DNA of 64,000 nt, from positions 101,650,921-101,714,920 of the forward strand of contig NC_056524.1 of NCBI RefSeq assembly GCF_019175285.1, written 5' to 3'. The translations under genes were made by a program, and so were the position numbers. Under the pieces are notes generated by a model that saw nothing but the letters and a program-made list of their open reading frames with translations, had not been told where the DNA came from and searched no databases. The stretch is from Sceloporus undulatus (taxonomy: Eukaryota > Chordata > Lepidosauria > Squamata > Phrynosomatidae). Positions 24,301 to 33,700 of this stretch are shown here, in pieces; within the stretch, counting starts at the first letter, position 1; each line of letters opens with the position of its first letter.

Positions 24301-25053
24301 CATGCAACATCATAACTTACACAACAATATACACCAAAACTGAGGGGAAAATCATGGGGGAGTGAAGTGGATCCTCCACTACTTAAATACCTGGGCCAAC
24401 TCACTCCACCATGGGGTAGAAGTGAGGTGAGGTGAGATGTCTTGTGTCTTTCATGGGTATTTAAGCCTGGCCCATTTGACCAATTTTAATTCCACCCTCA
24501 AACTGAGAGTAAGGGGAATCAATAGCAATAGAAAAGCAAGTTCCTTTCCACCCCTGCTCCCTGAAGCAGCATATTATGGCTTACTACTGAAAAAGTACTG
24601 AAGGTAAATTTATACCAAAATAACTTCATATAGGAGTAAACAGACCTTCTGGATGGGTATCTCCTACCTTATTTCAACAGCCATCTGGGAGGGTGAGGTT
24701 TGCTCCATTACATCCTTGGATTACGATCTCATTTAGTGTCCTTGTACCCCCGACTGAATTTAACGTATAGACTGCAATTTTCCAATAAATTTTCCAATAA
24801 CAATTAGCCTGTTTTCTAACTCAGTGATATTTACTTTGAAATAGGTGGTGGCGTATTACTAGTTCAGATGGTTCTGGATGAAGATAGATGTGGGCCCCTG
24901 CAAGTCCATCTTTTGTCCATAATCATGCTGCTCCTCACTGATGGGAAGGAACGGACCCTATCTGAATGTAGTGCACTCTTCAGTAAATCTGGTTTCAAGG
25001 ATGTTGAATTCAAGAAAGGAAGCCGCTATGATGTAGTATTTGGAAGAAAATGA
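10785..25053 (+). CDS. ASMT: ASMT-like methyltransferase, copy A (8 coding exons)
   Basis: A complete gene model: exons 10785-10853, 13734-13908, 14382-14511, 16087-16140, 18128-18246, 20609-20746, 22168-22290 and 24845-25053, with GT/AG introns and an unbroken 338-codon frame (human ASMT has 345). Family members are cytosolic SAM-dependent O-methyltransferases. ASMT converts N-acetylserotonin to melatonin. Residues 1-125 form the helical dimerisation domain ([13 protein letters not shown]). From about 143 comes the methyltransferase fold: DLGGGNG at 180-186, the SAM ribose acidic residue D205 in I-F-D-L-P-E-V-V, and R246. The position of catalytic His255 is Cys249, the Asp of the G-D-F SAM loop is Asn230, and substrate contacts Asn302/Gln306 are Ile296/Leu300. 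Glu311 is kept (E305). Exon 4 is five codons shorter than in B and C. The frame is under apparent constraint, but activity on N-acetylserotonin is doubtful. Confidence 0.88.
11061..11190. mobile_element. Tigger-like MITE, truncated
   Basis: 'ttggccctccatatccacag' and 'gattcaaccatccaca' plus 'ttttatataagagacatcattt' match the family at 40019. Only one half is present. It lies in intron 1 of copy A. Confidence 0.55.
12028..12162. mobile_element. hAT-like MITE, 'tggttctcaacc' family
   Basis: The ends CAATGGTTCTCAACCTTTGG and the complement of GGACCAAGGGTTGAGAACCA form inverted repeats over about 20 bp. The middle 'gtacttcaactcccag' is typical of short vertebrate hAT elements. Intron 1 of copy A. 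Confidence 0.6.
12314..12385 (-). pseudogene. RNU6: U6 snRNA pseudogene, 3'-truncated
   Basis: On the minus strand the sequence reads through the U6 5' half: 'gctttggcagcatatactc', 'aaaattggaacgatacagag', 'aagattagcatggcccctg', then diverges after 'tgcaaaa'. About 70 nt of the roughly 107-nt RNA are present, with substitutions. The following DNA is a hAT-like fragment at 12175-12255, so U6 was inserted into or joined to it. It is not expected to be functional. Confidence 0.8.
13734..13908 (+). CDS. ASMT: Copy A exon 2
   Basis: 175 nt after 'ttcccag'. Encodes [14 protein letters not shown] through K-D-N-T, the winged-helix part of the dimerisation domain. Ends in phase 1. Confidence 0.9.
14382..14511 (+). 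CDS. ASMT: Copy A exon 3
   Basis: 130 nt, from G-L-Y-E-N-T-N-L-A-N-L to P-D-V-V-R, ending phase 2. The same 130-nt length is found in B and C. Confidence 0.9.
15328..15412 (+). mobile_element. CR1 LINE fragment (3' region)
   Basis: 'acattaggaagaacttcctg' through 'gagctgtttgacag' and 'gaacatgctgtcttggagtg' is the C-terminal end of the CR1 reverse-transcriptase frame (I-R-R-N-F-L). Intron 3 of copy A. Confidence 0.65.
15508..15742 (-). mobile_element. tRNA-derived SINE, nearly full length
   Basis: On the minus strand the right end is a tRNA-like head with a degenerate A box ('catggcatagtggtttcag') and B box ('gggtttgattcc'). A body follows ending in 'gaaagcacacagcacac'. Family is widespread in squamates. 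Intron 3 of copy A. Confidence 0.65.
16087..16140 (+). CDS. ASMT: Copy A exon 4 (shortened)
   Basis: 54 nt (R-K-G-Q-R-L-C-K-P-S-K-T-V-Y-E-S-L-Y-R) against 69 nt in copies B and C, an in-frame loss of five codons. The splice sites ttttag and gtaaaa are intact. Confidence 0.8.
16977..17008 (+). repeat. (TTA)n microsatellite
   Basis: About ten TTA units in intron 4 of copy A. Confidence 0.85.
17704..17825. repeat. Hairpin-forming foldback, about 120 bp
   Basis: Two arms of about 57 bp (from 'tgcatatgtactaata' to 'ggctatgaa', and its complement from 'ttcatagcc') surround a 6-nt loop. A small foldback element or an inverted duplication. Intron 4 of copy A. Confidence 0.65.
18128..18246 (+). CDS. 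ASMT: Copy A exon 5
   Basis: 119 nt ending in D-L-G, the start of the SAM-binding glycine motif, which is split over the intron exactly as in B and C. Confidence 0.9.
18640..19675 (+). mobile_element. RTE-like LINE, 5'-truncated and decayed
   Basis: Pieces of the reverse-transcriptase frame are readable on the + strand: E-A-T-V-R-T-E-Y, G-K-G-V-R-Q, Y-L-F-N-L-Y, N-M-R-Y-A-D-N (catalytic Y-A-D-D altered), then K-V-R-I-V and M-Y-G-C-G-S-W-T-V-K-K further on. There are stops and frameshifts throughout. It ends in an A-rich run. RTE/BovB-like is my best call. Intron 5 of copy A. Confidence 0.6.
20609..20746 (+). CDS. ASMT: Copy A exon 6
   Basis: 138 nt: G-G-N-G-A-L-A-K-E, then [10 protein letters not shown] and I-I-F-Q-E-G. 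One codon shorter than in B and C. Confidence 0.9.
21251..21413 (+). mobile_element. CAGGGACGTAGCC element, copy 1
   Basis: 163 bp with inverted ends (CAGGGATGTAGCTAGG and CTTGGCTACGTCCCTG), a G run and a 'gtccgaacccc' box. Flanks ATACATG and ATACACG are an imperfect 7-bp target duplication. Intron 6 of copy A. See copies at 34130 and 51844. Confidence 0.7.
22168..22290 (+). CDS. ASMT: Copy A exon 7, catalytic His position is Cys
   Basis: 123 nt encoding [23 protein letters not shown]. The codon TGT (Cys249) stands where the family has His. Confidence 0.9.
22506..22721. mobile_element. hAT-like MITE, 'tgcatctacactg' family
   Basis: Inverted ends 'gctgcatctacactgta' and 'tacagtgtagatgcac' with a second inverted pair ('aatgcagtttaacac' and 'gtcaaactgcatt'). 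Intron 7 of copy A. Confidence 0.7.
23752..23890 (-). mobile_element. L2 LINE 3' fragment
   Basis: 'ttgacagttccctgccatcag' and 'ttataatctaaaagagac' match the 3' region of the longer L2 copy at 32880-32945. Intron 7 of copy A. The rest of this intron (23900-24844) shows nothing I recognise. Confidence 0.5.
24845..25053 (+). CDS. ASMT: Copy A exon 8 (last coding exon)
   Basis: 209 nt with stop TGA. Encodes G-G-G-V-L-L-V-Q through K-E-R-T to F-G-R-K. Homologous to both orphan exons at 4162 and 8462. Confidence 0.9.
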
Positions 25054-25100
25054 CATTGCTCTCATTTTATTATTGCCTACTCACTGAAGCAGCCTTGAAC

Positions 25101-25106
25101 AATAAA
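25101..25106 (+). promoter_or_regulatory. Polyadenylation signal AATAAA, copy A
   Basis: A canonical hexamer 48 nt after the stop codon of copy A. It implies a very short 3' UTR. Confidence 0.65.
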
Positions 25107-25286
25107 CCTTTTTGTTCTGTTCAAACCATCTATTCTGCTCATTGGTATAAACATACCAGATTATTTTATAAGAGAGAACTAGATGAACAGCATGGTGTTT
25201 TCATTTTCATTTTGCATGGATCAATTTCCCTTGCAGAAAGGTTTTATATATGTGCATCTTTATGAGAATTTTGCTGGGTCTTTTTA

Positions 25287-25309
25287 TGTGTGTGTGTGTG
25301 TGTGTGTGT
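25287..25309 (+). repeat. (TG)n microsatellite
   Basis: TG run just past the 3' end of copy A. Confidence 0.8.
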
Positions 25310-25914
25310 ATGGTGGGGGAGCATATGGCAAAATAACAGATGAATTAAGATAATGTAGGGATGGTTTTTCTCTGGTCCTGAAGCTCTTTCAAGACAAAGG
25401 AGTCCTAGTATCATCCAACTACTCCTTTCTCACAAGAAGCTGCAAATGGAATTGTAATGAGCTTCACCTCTTCAAATACCTCACATCTCTGCTGTGTCCT
25501 TTATTAAGGGCGAGTCTACATCTAAGTGTATTATGTGAATTATGCATTTTTACACATTCACATTGACAATTGTACTCAATTTCCTGCACAAATTCGCATC
25601 TATCCACCTGCTTCTGCCAAAAATATGCATCCATCAAAATGTATGTGAAGTAGATGGCCACAAGTGGGGTAATGTCCATTTCTCCAAACTTCACTGGATA
25701 CTCTGGTAAAACCTGCAAAGCCTGTTTCAACAGAATTTAAGGAATCCTCCCCGCTCAAGCCCAAACTCTTGTGAATCTTGTGTGACTGGATCACATTCTA
25801 TTTGACTGGAATGAGGAGTATTTTAAATGTGTAGACTAGCCCTAAGTTCTATTCACACTAGTAGAATGGAACATGGATGGGAAAGTCACACTTTTTGGCC
25901 TGAGATGATGGCAA

Positions 25915-26010
25915 TAGTAAATGCCTTCTGAAAAATCTTGCCAAGAAAATCTCACTATAGGTTCACCTTAGGGTCTCCATAAATTGGAAGTGACTTGAAG
26001 GCACACAACA
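25915..26010 (+). mobile_element. tRNA-derived SINE, 3' part
   Basis: 'aaaatcttgccaagaaaatc', 'aggttcaccttagggtctc', 'agtgacttgaaggcacac' is the forward 3' end of the SINE seen reversed at 15508. Confidence 0.6.
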
Positions 26011-26094
26011 ATATCAACATGGAAAAGGATGTGTCCTATTCCCCCTCCCTTTCCTTTAATGCATTTTTAGGCTGTCCAGGAAAGTCCTGTTTTA

Positions 26095-26120
26095 AAAGAA
26101 AGAAAGAAAGAAAGAAAGAA
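26095..26120 (+). repeat. (GAAA)n microsatellite
   Basis: Six GAAA units. Confidence 0.8.
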
Positions 26121-26983
26121 CATACTAGCTACCCTCTATGCCTCCTCTTTTTCTTCATTTTGGTCAGTACTTGGAACTCAGTGGGTGGTAGCGGGTCTTT
26201 AAGGGAATTAATCTGCTCCAGATTTTAGTTTGAACTTTAAAGGACAGATCCAAAGGGCTACACCCTAAACTGCCAATACATTCAGCATCTTGAAATAAAA
26301 GATTTTCCCCTTCAACCACTTTTTCAAAAACAAATGTAGGGCTTGCTACTGATGTTGCTCAGGCACTTCTCTTCCCAGCAGAAACCAAGGAGACATGGTA
26401 AAGAAATAAATAACCCCTCAAAAAACAGGAAATTGTATGACAGTTCCTCACTCCCAAAGCATGTCAAAAGTGCTGTGCTTTCATCCCTCTTTTTGTTGAA
26501 ACAATAAAATTGAAAAGCTAAAAAGGCAAAAATAATATAAATAATCTGTATCTATTTCTGTTGAAAAGTAACAAACTGTATAACAAAAGTATTCAAAATG
26601 CACAAGAGAAAAAAATTCATAATGAACAAGAACAACAGTGACAAGCAAAAAAAATTACAAAATAGCAAACATACCAAATAATAAAAATTACACAGAAGCA
26701 GGGCAAGACAAAATACAGCGCAAAAGAAAAAGGCTAAGAGAGAGTGAGTCTCAAAAGAAAGCTAGCCTTAAAATGGCTCAGTAGCTAATTGAGATAATAC
26801 ATATAGCGGAAGGCGATTTCCATCTCAACAGCTTACCATTAAACCTATAATGACCAAAGTTCTAGTTCTTGTTCATATTTCAACACCTTTAACCCTCATA
26901 GCAACTTCAAAATAATATTTTTGTTTAATCATCATTAAAGGAAGCTATGGAACAAAATCAGCCACCAACCTACCAACATAGTA

Positions 26984-27213
26984 CAGTGGACCCTTGTTAT
27001 ACGCTGAGGGTTGGTTCCAAGATCCCCCATGGATAACAAAATCCACGTATGCTCAAGTCTCATTAAATATAATGACATAGCAAAATGGTGTCCTTTATAA
27101 AAAATGAAAAATCAAGGTTTGATATTTGAAATTTATGCTTTTTTTGAATATTTTCAAACCGTGGATGCTTGAATCCATGTATAAAAAAATCTGTGTATAA
27201 GAAGGGCTGACTG
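26984..27213 (+). mobile_element. Tigger-like (TcMar) MITE, best preserved copy
   Basis: CAGTGGACCCTTGTTATACG ... AAGGGCTGACTG flanked by TA on both sides. Lies between copies A and B. Confidence 0.7.
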
Positions 27214-27349
27214 TACAACAATGACAGCAAAAAAAGTGATATCTTTTAGCATTTTTAGCCTTATGCATTAGAGTGAAATAATCATTCTTACTGTTGTAAA
27301 TCACAGTCCTTTTATTGTTTCCTATTTTCTATCTTGGCACACTGTATCA

Positions 27350-27572
27350 AGTGTATTGTGTGTATATGCCTGCAAGTTGTCAGTCAGTTTATGGCAACCC
27401 CATTAGTTTCATGGGGTTTTTTAAAGGCGAGGAATACTGGAGTTTTGGCAGTTCCTTCCTCCGAAATATAGCACATAGCACTTGGCATATGTTATTGGTC
27501 TCCCATCCAAGTATTAACCAGGGCTGGCCCTGCTTAGCAAGATCAGATGGGATCTTATGCATTTAGGGTTTT
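27350..27572 (-). mobile_element. 5S rRNA-derived SINE
   Basis: On the minus strand, 'gatcccatctgatcttgcta', 'agcagggccagccctgg' and 'ttaatacttggatgggagac' reproduce the middle of 5S rRNA, including the internal promoter region. A SINE body follows ('ttcggaggaaggaactgcca', 'ggggttgccataaactg'). The 5S part starts about 27570. Confidence 0.7.
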
Positions 27573-27589
27573 GAGGCCCCATGAAATGT

Positions 27590-27705
27590 TTGCCTTTAAG
27601 TAGTTTCCAACTTATGGCGATTTTAAGATAAAACTATCATGGAGTTTTCTTGGCAAATTTTGTTCAGAGGTTTGCCATTGCCTTCCCCTGAGGCAGACAG
27701 CATGT
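27590..27705 (-). mobile_element. tRNA-derived SINE fragment
   Basis: 'agtttccaacttatggcgat' to 'gccattgccttcccctgagg', the same family as 15508, without the tRNA-like head. Confidence 0.55.
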
Positions 27706-28154
27706 ATTATATTCTAATAAAAATAAATAAAAAGCCACTGAATCCCATTCTGGAAGGGTGCTGTTTAATTCCGCAGAGAGAATATTGTTCTGTTGGGGTA
27801 GTTTTTGAACTAATTTATGGGCCTTTGTTTGCTTTTAGTATGCAATAAATAATTGAGCGACAGGGGTTAAAAGGCCATGTTAATCAATAATCATTGGAGA
27901 AATTCATGTTAATCAAAAACTTTCTTTATTATCTTTTCTTACAACGGTACAAAACTCTTTTTTTCCAACATGGAGCAATCCATGTTAATTAATAATCGTT
28001 CTTGATTCTCTTTTCAAACAGAGTGTATTTCTTACAACAAAGCCAGAAATAGGAAAAGATGAGGACAGCATCTGAGCAGAATGAAAACAGTGGGAATTAA
28101 AAATACAGCAATATCCAAAAATCACAAAAGAGTGATACCTTTATTGGCTAACCA

Positions 28155-28240
28155 AAATGCAAAAAAATGTATGCAAATGTCAAAAGCCCCTCTGGCTCCT
28201 TCATCAGGCAAAAGATATTAAAAATCATAACAAAGAAGTA
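28155..28240 (-). repeat. Unclassified retroelement end, possibly Penelope-like
   Basis: On the minus strand 'cctgatgaaggagccagagg' is followed by 'ttttggttagccaataaagg' and 'tatcac'. This resembles a common vertebrate repeat end with a degenerate hammerhead-like start (CTGATGA). Weak evidence. Confidence 0.3.
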
Positions 28241-28639
28241 AAGTGATTATAGAGTCACTGGCCTACATTTTGTATCAGATATCTCTGTTGTAGTTTTGAT
28301 GTTCTGGAGGGATTTTATTGCAGGCAGAGTCCACTTCCCCCTTTGGCCGTGCAGGGACCAGGGACAAAGGTCAATAAAAGATGGTTAATAACATTTCAAC
28401 TCCATTAGCAACAGAAAAGTAACTTCCCTTGAGATCCAGGCTTCCATGTCCATTGTGAAGCTAACTGCTCCTTTCTTAGGCAGGGAACACTGAATTTCTC
28501 AAGAAGCCTCTGTACTATTACATCTGGAAAAGTATTATGTGCTGTACAGGTAAAACTTCCCAACTGTAGTCCAAATAATTTGTTTTTATGTTTGTTGACA
28601 GTTAAAACCTCAAAGAAATAATAATTAATAATAATCATT

Positions 28640-28857
28640 TGTTTTATTTATATACCGCTATTCCAAAGATCATAGCAGTGAACAGCAAGTAAGCTAATTT
28701 GCCCCCAACAGTCTGGGTACTCATTTTAGCGACCTCGGAAAGATGCAAGCCTGAGTCAAGCTTGGGCCCTTTTGCTGGTCTTGAACTCGCAACCTTGTGG
28801 TTTTGAGTGAATGGCTGCAGTACAGGCATTTAACCACTGTGCCACCAGGGCTCCTTT
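28640..28857 (-). mobile_element. tRNA-derived SINE, full length
   Basis: Reverse strand: head 'gagccctggtggcacagtgg', B box 'ggttgcgagttcaagacc', body 'tgttgggggcaaattagctt', end 'agcggtatataaataaaa'. This is a different SINE family from 15508. Confidence 0.65.
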
Positions 28858-29034
28858 CATTGCTTTCTCTTGGGAATTTAAGTTAATCCTCGAAAAACAA
28901 ATTATATTTAAAATTCAAAAAATATCATTCATGTTTTTAACTGTTTTGTCATTTTAGCTCATATCTGTTCTCTCTCTCTATAGCATCTACTCTCGCAGAG
29001 AGAAGGTGAGATTAAAAATATTTTTTTCATAACT

Positions 29035-29345
29035 AAGGCAGGGTCTGCACAGGCCAGAATGCTCCAAGAGTGTTCTGGCCCCGAAGTTGTACCTTGGGCA
29101 CTCAATTGTGATGCCAGCAGTTGTTCACATGCGTGTCCTACTTTGCCACCTGGTATTGCTGCCACTGGTGTGAATTGCTCGCTCTGAAGTCAGACTCAGG
29201 TGTCCAGTGTCAATCACATGGCTGGGTCCCTAGCTATGACCTCAGAGTGACTTGCACCAGCAGTGGCAGTGCTGGGTGGCACAGTGGAACATTTTGTAAA
29301 TAGCCACCTGGCAATGGAGGGCTGCTGATTTTTCCAGAAGATGCA
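29035..29345. mobile_element. MITE-like repeat of the 'gtctgcacaggcca' group
   Basis: Relative of 4755-5115. Begins 'gggtctgcacaggccagaat' and ends 'ttttccagaagatgcaaagc'. Confidence 0.4.
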
Positions 29346-30628
29346 AAGCAAAAGGTGATTTATTTAAAACTGTTGTACGGGTGGTATAGTTCAGGTTTGT
29401 TACTGAAGTGGCCAGACATCATCCAAACAGTTTGTACCTGAAGCAGTGACTGAGTCCTGGGTCATCCGGACGGATTGCCAACAGGATGGGGAAGGGGAAC
29501 ATTTTATTTGGCTTGTGCAAACAAGTCCTAAATCTGACAAGAACATAATCTATTTCCACAGACATTATTATAAGCATGCTGCTTCTTTGGCATGATTGCA
29601 ATACGTTCTTAACTGCTGCACTTGACTGACCAGGACAAATTCCAACCCCATTAGAGTAAGGTTCAGAATCTATTTTACCTTTTGTGCTGGCCTTGGGCCA
29701 TAATAAATAAATCTAATCTAATCTATTTTACTTTTAAACACCATGAGGCTATAAAAGGAAGGGAGGAAACTGACAGAACAAATCCTGCTGTTTTTTTCTC
29801 CTGTCAGATCCTCAGGTAAGCATTGTTATGCCCTTCTACTATGTCCAAATATTTTTTTTCCATGTTTTTTATATTTTGGAGAAATTTGCAGCTTGTTCAC
29901 TGCTTCCCATCTCTGTTGTCCCATTTCTTTCCTCTGGGAAACTTGTTAGCTGCTCATTGTCAGTCTTAGAGCCACATCACATCCGTATGCCCTTGAAGCA
30001 CATCTTTTCTATTTTTAGCAGGGACAATTGTAAATGCCTGCTTTTTGTCCTGCTGGAAAAATCAATTTGGCAAAAGCCATGCTTTTACAACCAGCTTCTT
30101 CTGGAGGGAGAATGGAAGTACTATGATGACATGTGGGGAGGTACCATCTTGCTGGTTCATGTTTCTCTTTTGTAATGCTCTTTAATTATACTTGCTCTAT
30201 ACATTTATAGCTGTTTGATCTCACTTCAACTGTTATGGTTCACTCTTATGAAATCTTGTAGTTTGATGAGAGGCTTGCGGTTCCCTTCTAGACATCTCCA
30301 GTGTTGTAGCTCAGAAAGTGGACTAGAGCTTTCTAGCAAAAAATTTCAAGTACTTCACCAAAGAAAAAGTCCCAGGATTTCATGGGGTGGAACCATGGAA
30401 ATTAAAATGTGGTCAAACTGCAATACCTATATATTACAAATTACTTATTGTCTCACCTATGCCTATCCCATATTCCCAGTTTAAGTATTCCAAATAATCT
30501 AATATTTTTCACATTTCATTCCTTTTTGAAAAGAGAACTGTTCGCACAGCTTTCTGGCTATTTTGTAAGTAAGAGTCACAGGCTTGGTAATAAACAATTA
30601 AAAATGTACATGCTTTTCTCCTCCATTT

Positions 30629-30728
30629 AAAGTATTCAGCAAATATAGCATAAGAGTGGTCTTCTGGCACAGAGGAGAGTGACATCAAAGACATCAGATT
30701 TATTTGACAAAAGGTCCAGTAAAGAAGA
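30629..30728 (+). promoter_or_regulatory. Conserved upstream block of copy B (promoter or 5' UTR candidate)
   Basis: AAGTATTCAGCAAATATAGC at 30629, then 'taagagtggtcttctgg' before the ATG. Similarity to copy C reaches farther upstream, with 'tctggctattttgt' (30552) and 'aacaattaa' (30594) in the same order as in C (54835 and 54868). Confidence 0.4.
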
Positions 30729-30785
30729 ATGGATTCTACAGAAAAACAGTTATTTCAGAACCTGAATGGATTTTTCTTCTCAAAA
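30729..30785 (+). CDS. ASMT: Copy B exon 1
   Basis: ATG plus 18 codons ([19 protein letters not shown]), then GTAAGT. 57 nt against 69 nt in A and C. Confidence 0.75.
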
Positions 30786-33700
30786 GTAAGTGCCAGAGGT
30801 AATGCCTATAAATATTGACTTCCAGAGTTCACCCATAAATGTGCAGAGTCAAATATACATGTTTTTTCCTGGATACTCTTTTTTTCAGTAGGATGAAAAA
30901 CAAATGTTGCAAGGGTTACGATCCCCTTTGTCCATACGCCACTACAATGTTCCTTCTCTTTCCCTCTCATCTTCCTCTTCCCTCTTCTTCTTTTTCTTTC
31001 TCACTGGTTTTTCTCCTCACGTGTTTGACCTTCACCTCTTCTCAGTTAACTTGCTCACCTTACCAAGTGGCAGGACCTCTTGTCTTTCTCTTTTAGCAGT
31101 TTGAGTTTGCTAATCTTAGAAAAAGGCCACCAGCGGGCTGCCCATTTGGGCCAGTCTGTCCTGCGCCTAAGTGAATCAAAATGTCTCATTCCTGACCATT
31201 TTAGCTTGATCACCATATGTATTCCAATGTTTATGTGTTCCATTTTTTGTTTTACAATGTCTAGCTTTCCCTGATTCAGGAGTCTCACATTCCATGCTCT
31301 TATAATGTGTGTTGTGCAGCTTCAGATTTTCAGATTTTACCTCTGAGCAGATAGTCCAAAACAACAATAATAATATACCCTTCATAAGTGTAGACTATTT
31401 ATGGACTTTTTTCAGTTTTTCACATTGAAGATGATAGCTCTAGCTGCCTTTTCCCATTCTGGGCATGGGCTGAGACTGGGCTGAGACTGTGCTTTATCTC
31501 ACAGCTCTGTGCCCAGATTGTTACCACCGTGTGTTTCTCCCATCCTTAGGGAAAAATGCTTCATTTCCGTAATGGGAAACATTCCGATCAGGAACCAGAT
31601 GGTAACGATCGGGGCACAGAACTGTGTGATAAGACAGTCCCAGTCCAGTCTCAGCCCATGCCCAGATTAGGAAAAAGGCAATGCAATAATCTTCATTGTT
31701 TTATTTCTAGATCATGTTTACTGCCTCTGAGCTGGGAATATTTGATCTTCTGATGGAATCGGGGGAACTCTTGACTTCAGAGGCTATTGCCAAACGCCTG
31801 GGCACCAGCCACATGGGCATGGAGAAGCTGCTGGAGGCTTGTGTGGGTTTAAATCTCCTGAGAATGGAAAAGAAGGACAATAAAGGTAACCAGATATAGG
31901 AGGTACTCAGATTTTTCGAACATATGGCTTAAATACTGGTTGCTAAAGATTATGCAATTTACTGATGTGTTTTAAAGGTATAAAGATACACCATTTAATA
32001 CTAAAGGAATTTATCACACAGGGGAAATCCCGTGCAAAAAGAATTTAAAAGGTAGAAAAAAACCTGCAAAAATGGGTTGATTTTTACACATGTCACTATC
32101 AAACTTGTGTTAACTCAAATGGAAAGTAAACAAAAACCACTCCTTTTTACTTTTGGGATTTTCCAAAAGTAAAAAGGAGCAGCTTTTGTCTACTTCCCCT
32201 CCACTTTCTGTTCAGGTTAACGTTGTGTAAAAATCAACCTGTTTTTGTGTCCCCCCCCCAAATTTAAACCCCCATTTTTTGCACAAGATTTCCCCCATGT
32301 GATAGTCAGAATTATACATGCCACAGTAGTTTCTATTTGTATGTATAGTTGTGAAAACTTGACAATGAGGAAAGCTAACAGAAAGAAAATCAAATGTGAT
32401 AGTCGAGGAGAGTTCTTGCAATATGTTGTACTTCTAGAAAGATGAAAATATGGGCTTGAGGACAAATGAAGTCTGAACTCACTCTAAATCAAAATGATTA
32501 AACTGCAGCAATTGTACTCTGAATATATCATGAGATGAGATGAATCATTAGAAAAGACCACACGGCTTGGTATAACTGAAGTTAGTAGGAAAAGAAGAGC
32601 AGATTAAAGACAGAGTGATTCAATAAATCACCCAGTGATTCAGATTCAGCTATGCCCCTGAATCTGCAAGACTTTTAATAATTGGGGGCTTGGACATCTT
32701 TCATTCATTATATCACCATAAATCAAAGCTGACTGGGCAGCACATAACATCAATAGCTACAGAGAATTAATGGCTACTGCAAGTGCATCTGGATTATTTA
32801 TTTATTTATTTATTTATTTATATTATTATTATTATTCACCTTTATTTATAAAGCGCTGTAAATTTACACAGCGCTGTACATACAATCTTTTTAATTGGAC
32901 GGTTCCCTGCCCTTAGGCTTACAATCTAAAAAGACACGACACAAAAGGAGAAGGGAAAGATGGTGGGGAAGGGGCCTCTCTAGTAGGATAATACATATAA
33001 AATACATAGCAATAGAGGAAATGATTCAATAAAACAGACAACAAAAGAACAACAAAAAGCAAGTGACAATTATGCAATGCCTGGGAAGGCTTCTCTGAAC
33101 AGGATGGTCTTCAGCTCCGTTTTGAACCTGGTTAAAGAAGAGATGGCTCTTGTTTGCGGAGGAAGAAGGTTCCAGGAGTGAGGGGCAGCGAGTGAAAAGG
33201 GGCGAATCCGAGATGGGGCAGAGGAAATCTTGGGCTGGGACAGCAGACTTTGACTAACAGAACGGAGGGCCCTAGTGGGAAGGTGAGAAGAAATAAGGTC
33301 TGATAAGTAAGGAGGGGCCAGCCCATGGAGGGCTTTAAACGTGGATAGCAGGAGCTTATACTGAATACGAAAAGGGAGGGAGGGGGAGCCAGTGAAGGGA
33401 TGCCAACACAGGAGAGATGTGGTCAGAGTGGTGGGTGGAAGTGATAATACGTGCAGCTGAATGCTGGACAGAAATTAAAGGACGGAGGTGAGAAAGAGGA
33501 AGCCCAGCCAGGAGGACATTACAGTAATTGAGTTGTGAGATCACTAGGGCATGGACCAGGATCTTGGCAGTAGAGGCAGAGAGATATGGTCGGATTTTGG
33601 CAATGTTGTATAAAAAGAATCTACAAGCCCTGGCTGTGGTCTGGATCTGAGGGATACACAACAGAGAAGAATCAAAGATAAAACCAAGACTGCGGGCTTG

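Noticed and set aside
27500-27570. A 5S rRNA gene
   Set aside because: Only the middle portion matches and it is fused to a SINE body.
28640-28857. A tRNA gene (good B box on the minus strand)
   Set aside because: The tRNA-like head continues into a SINE body and cannot form an acceptor stem.
29828-30175. 115-codon frame between copies A and B
   Set aside because: Hydrophobic, AT-driven composition, no recognisable domain and no splice or promoter context. Chance is more likely.
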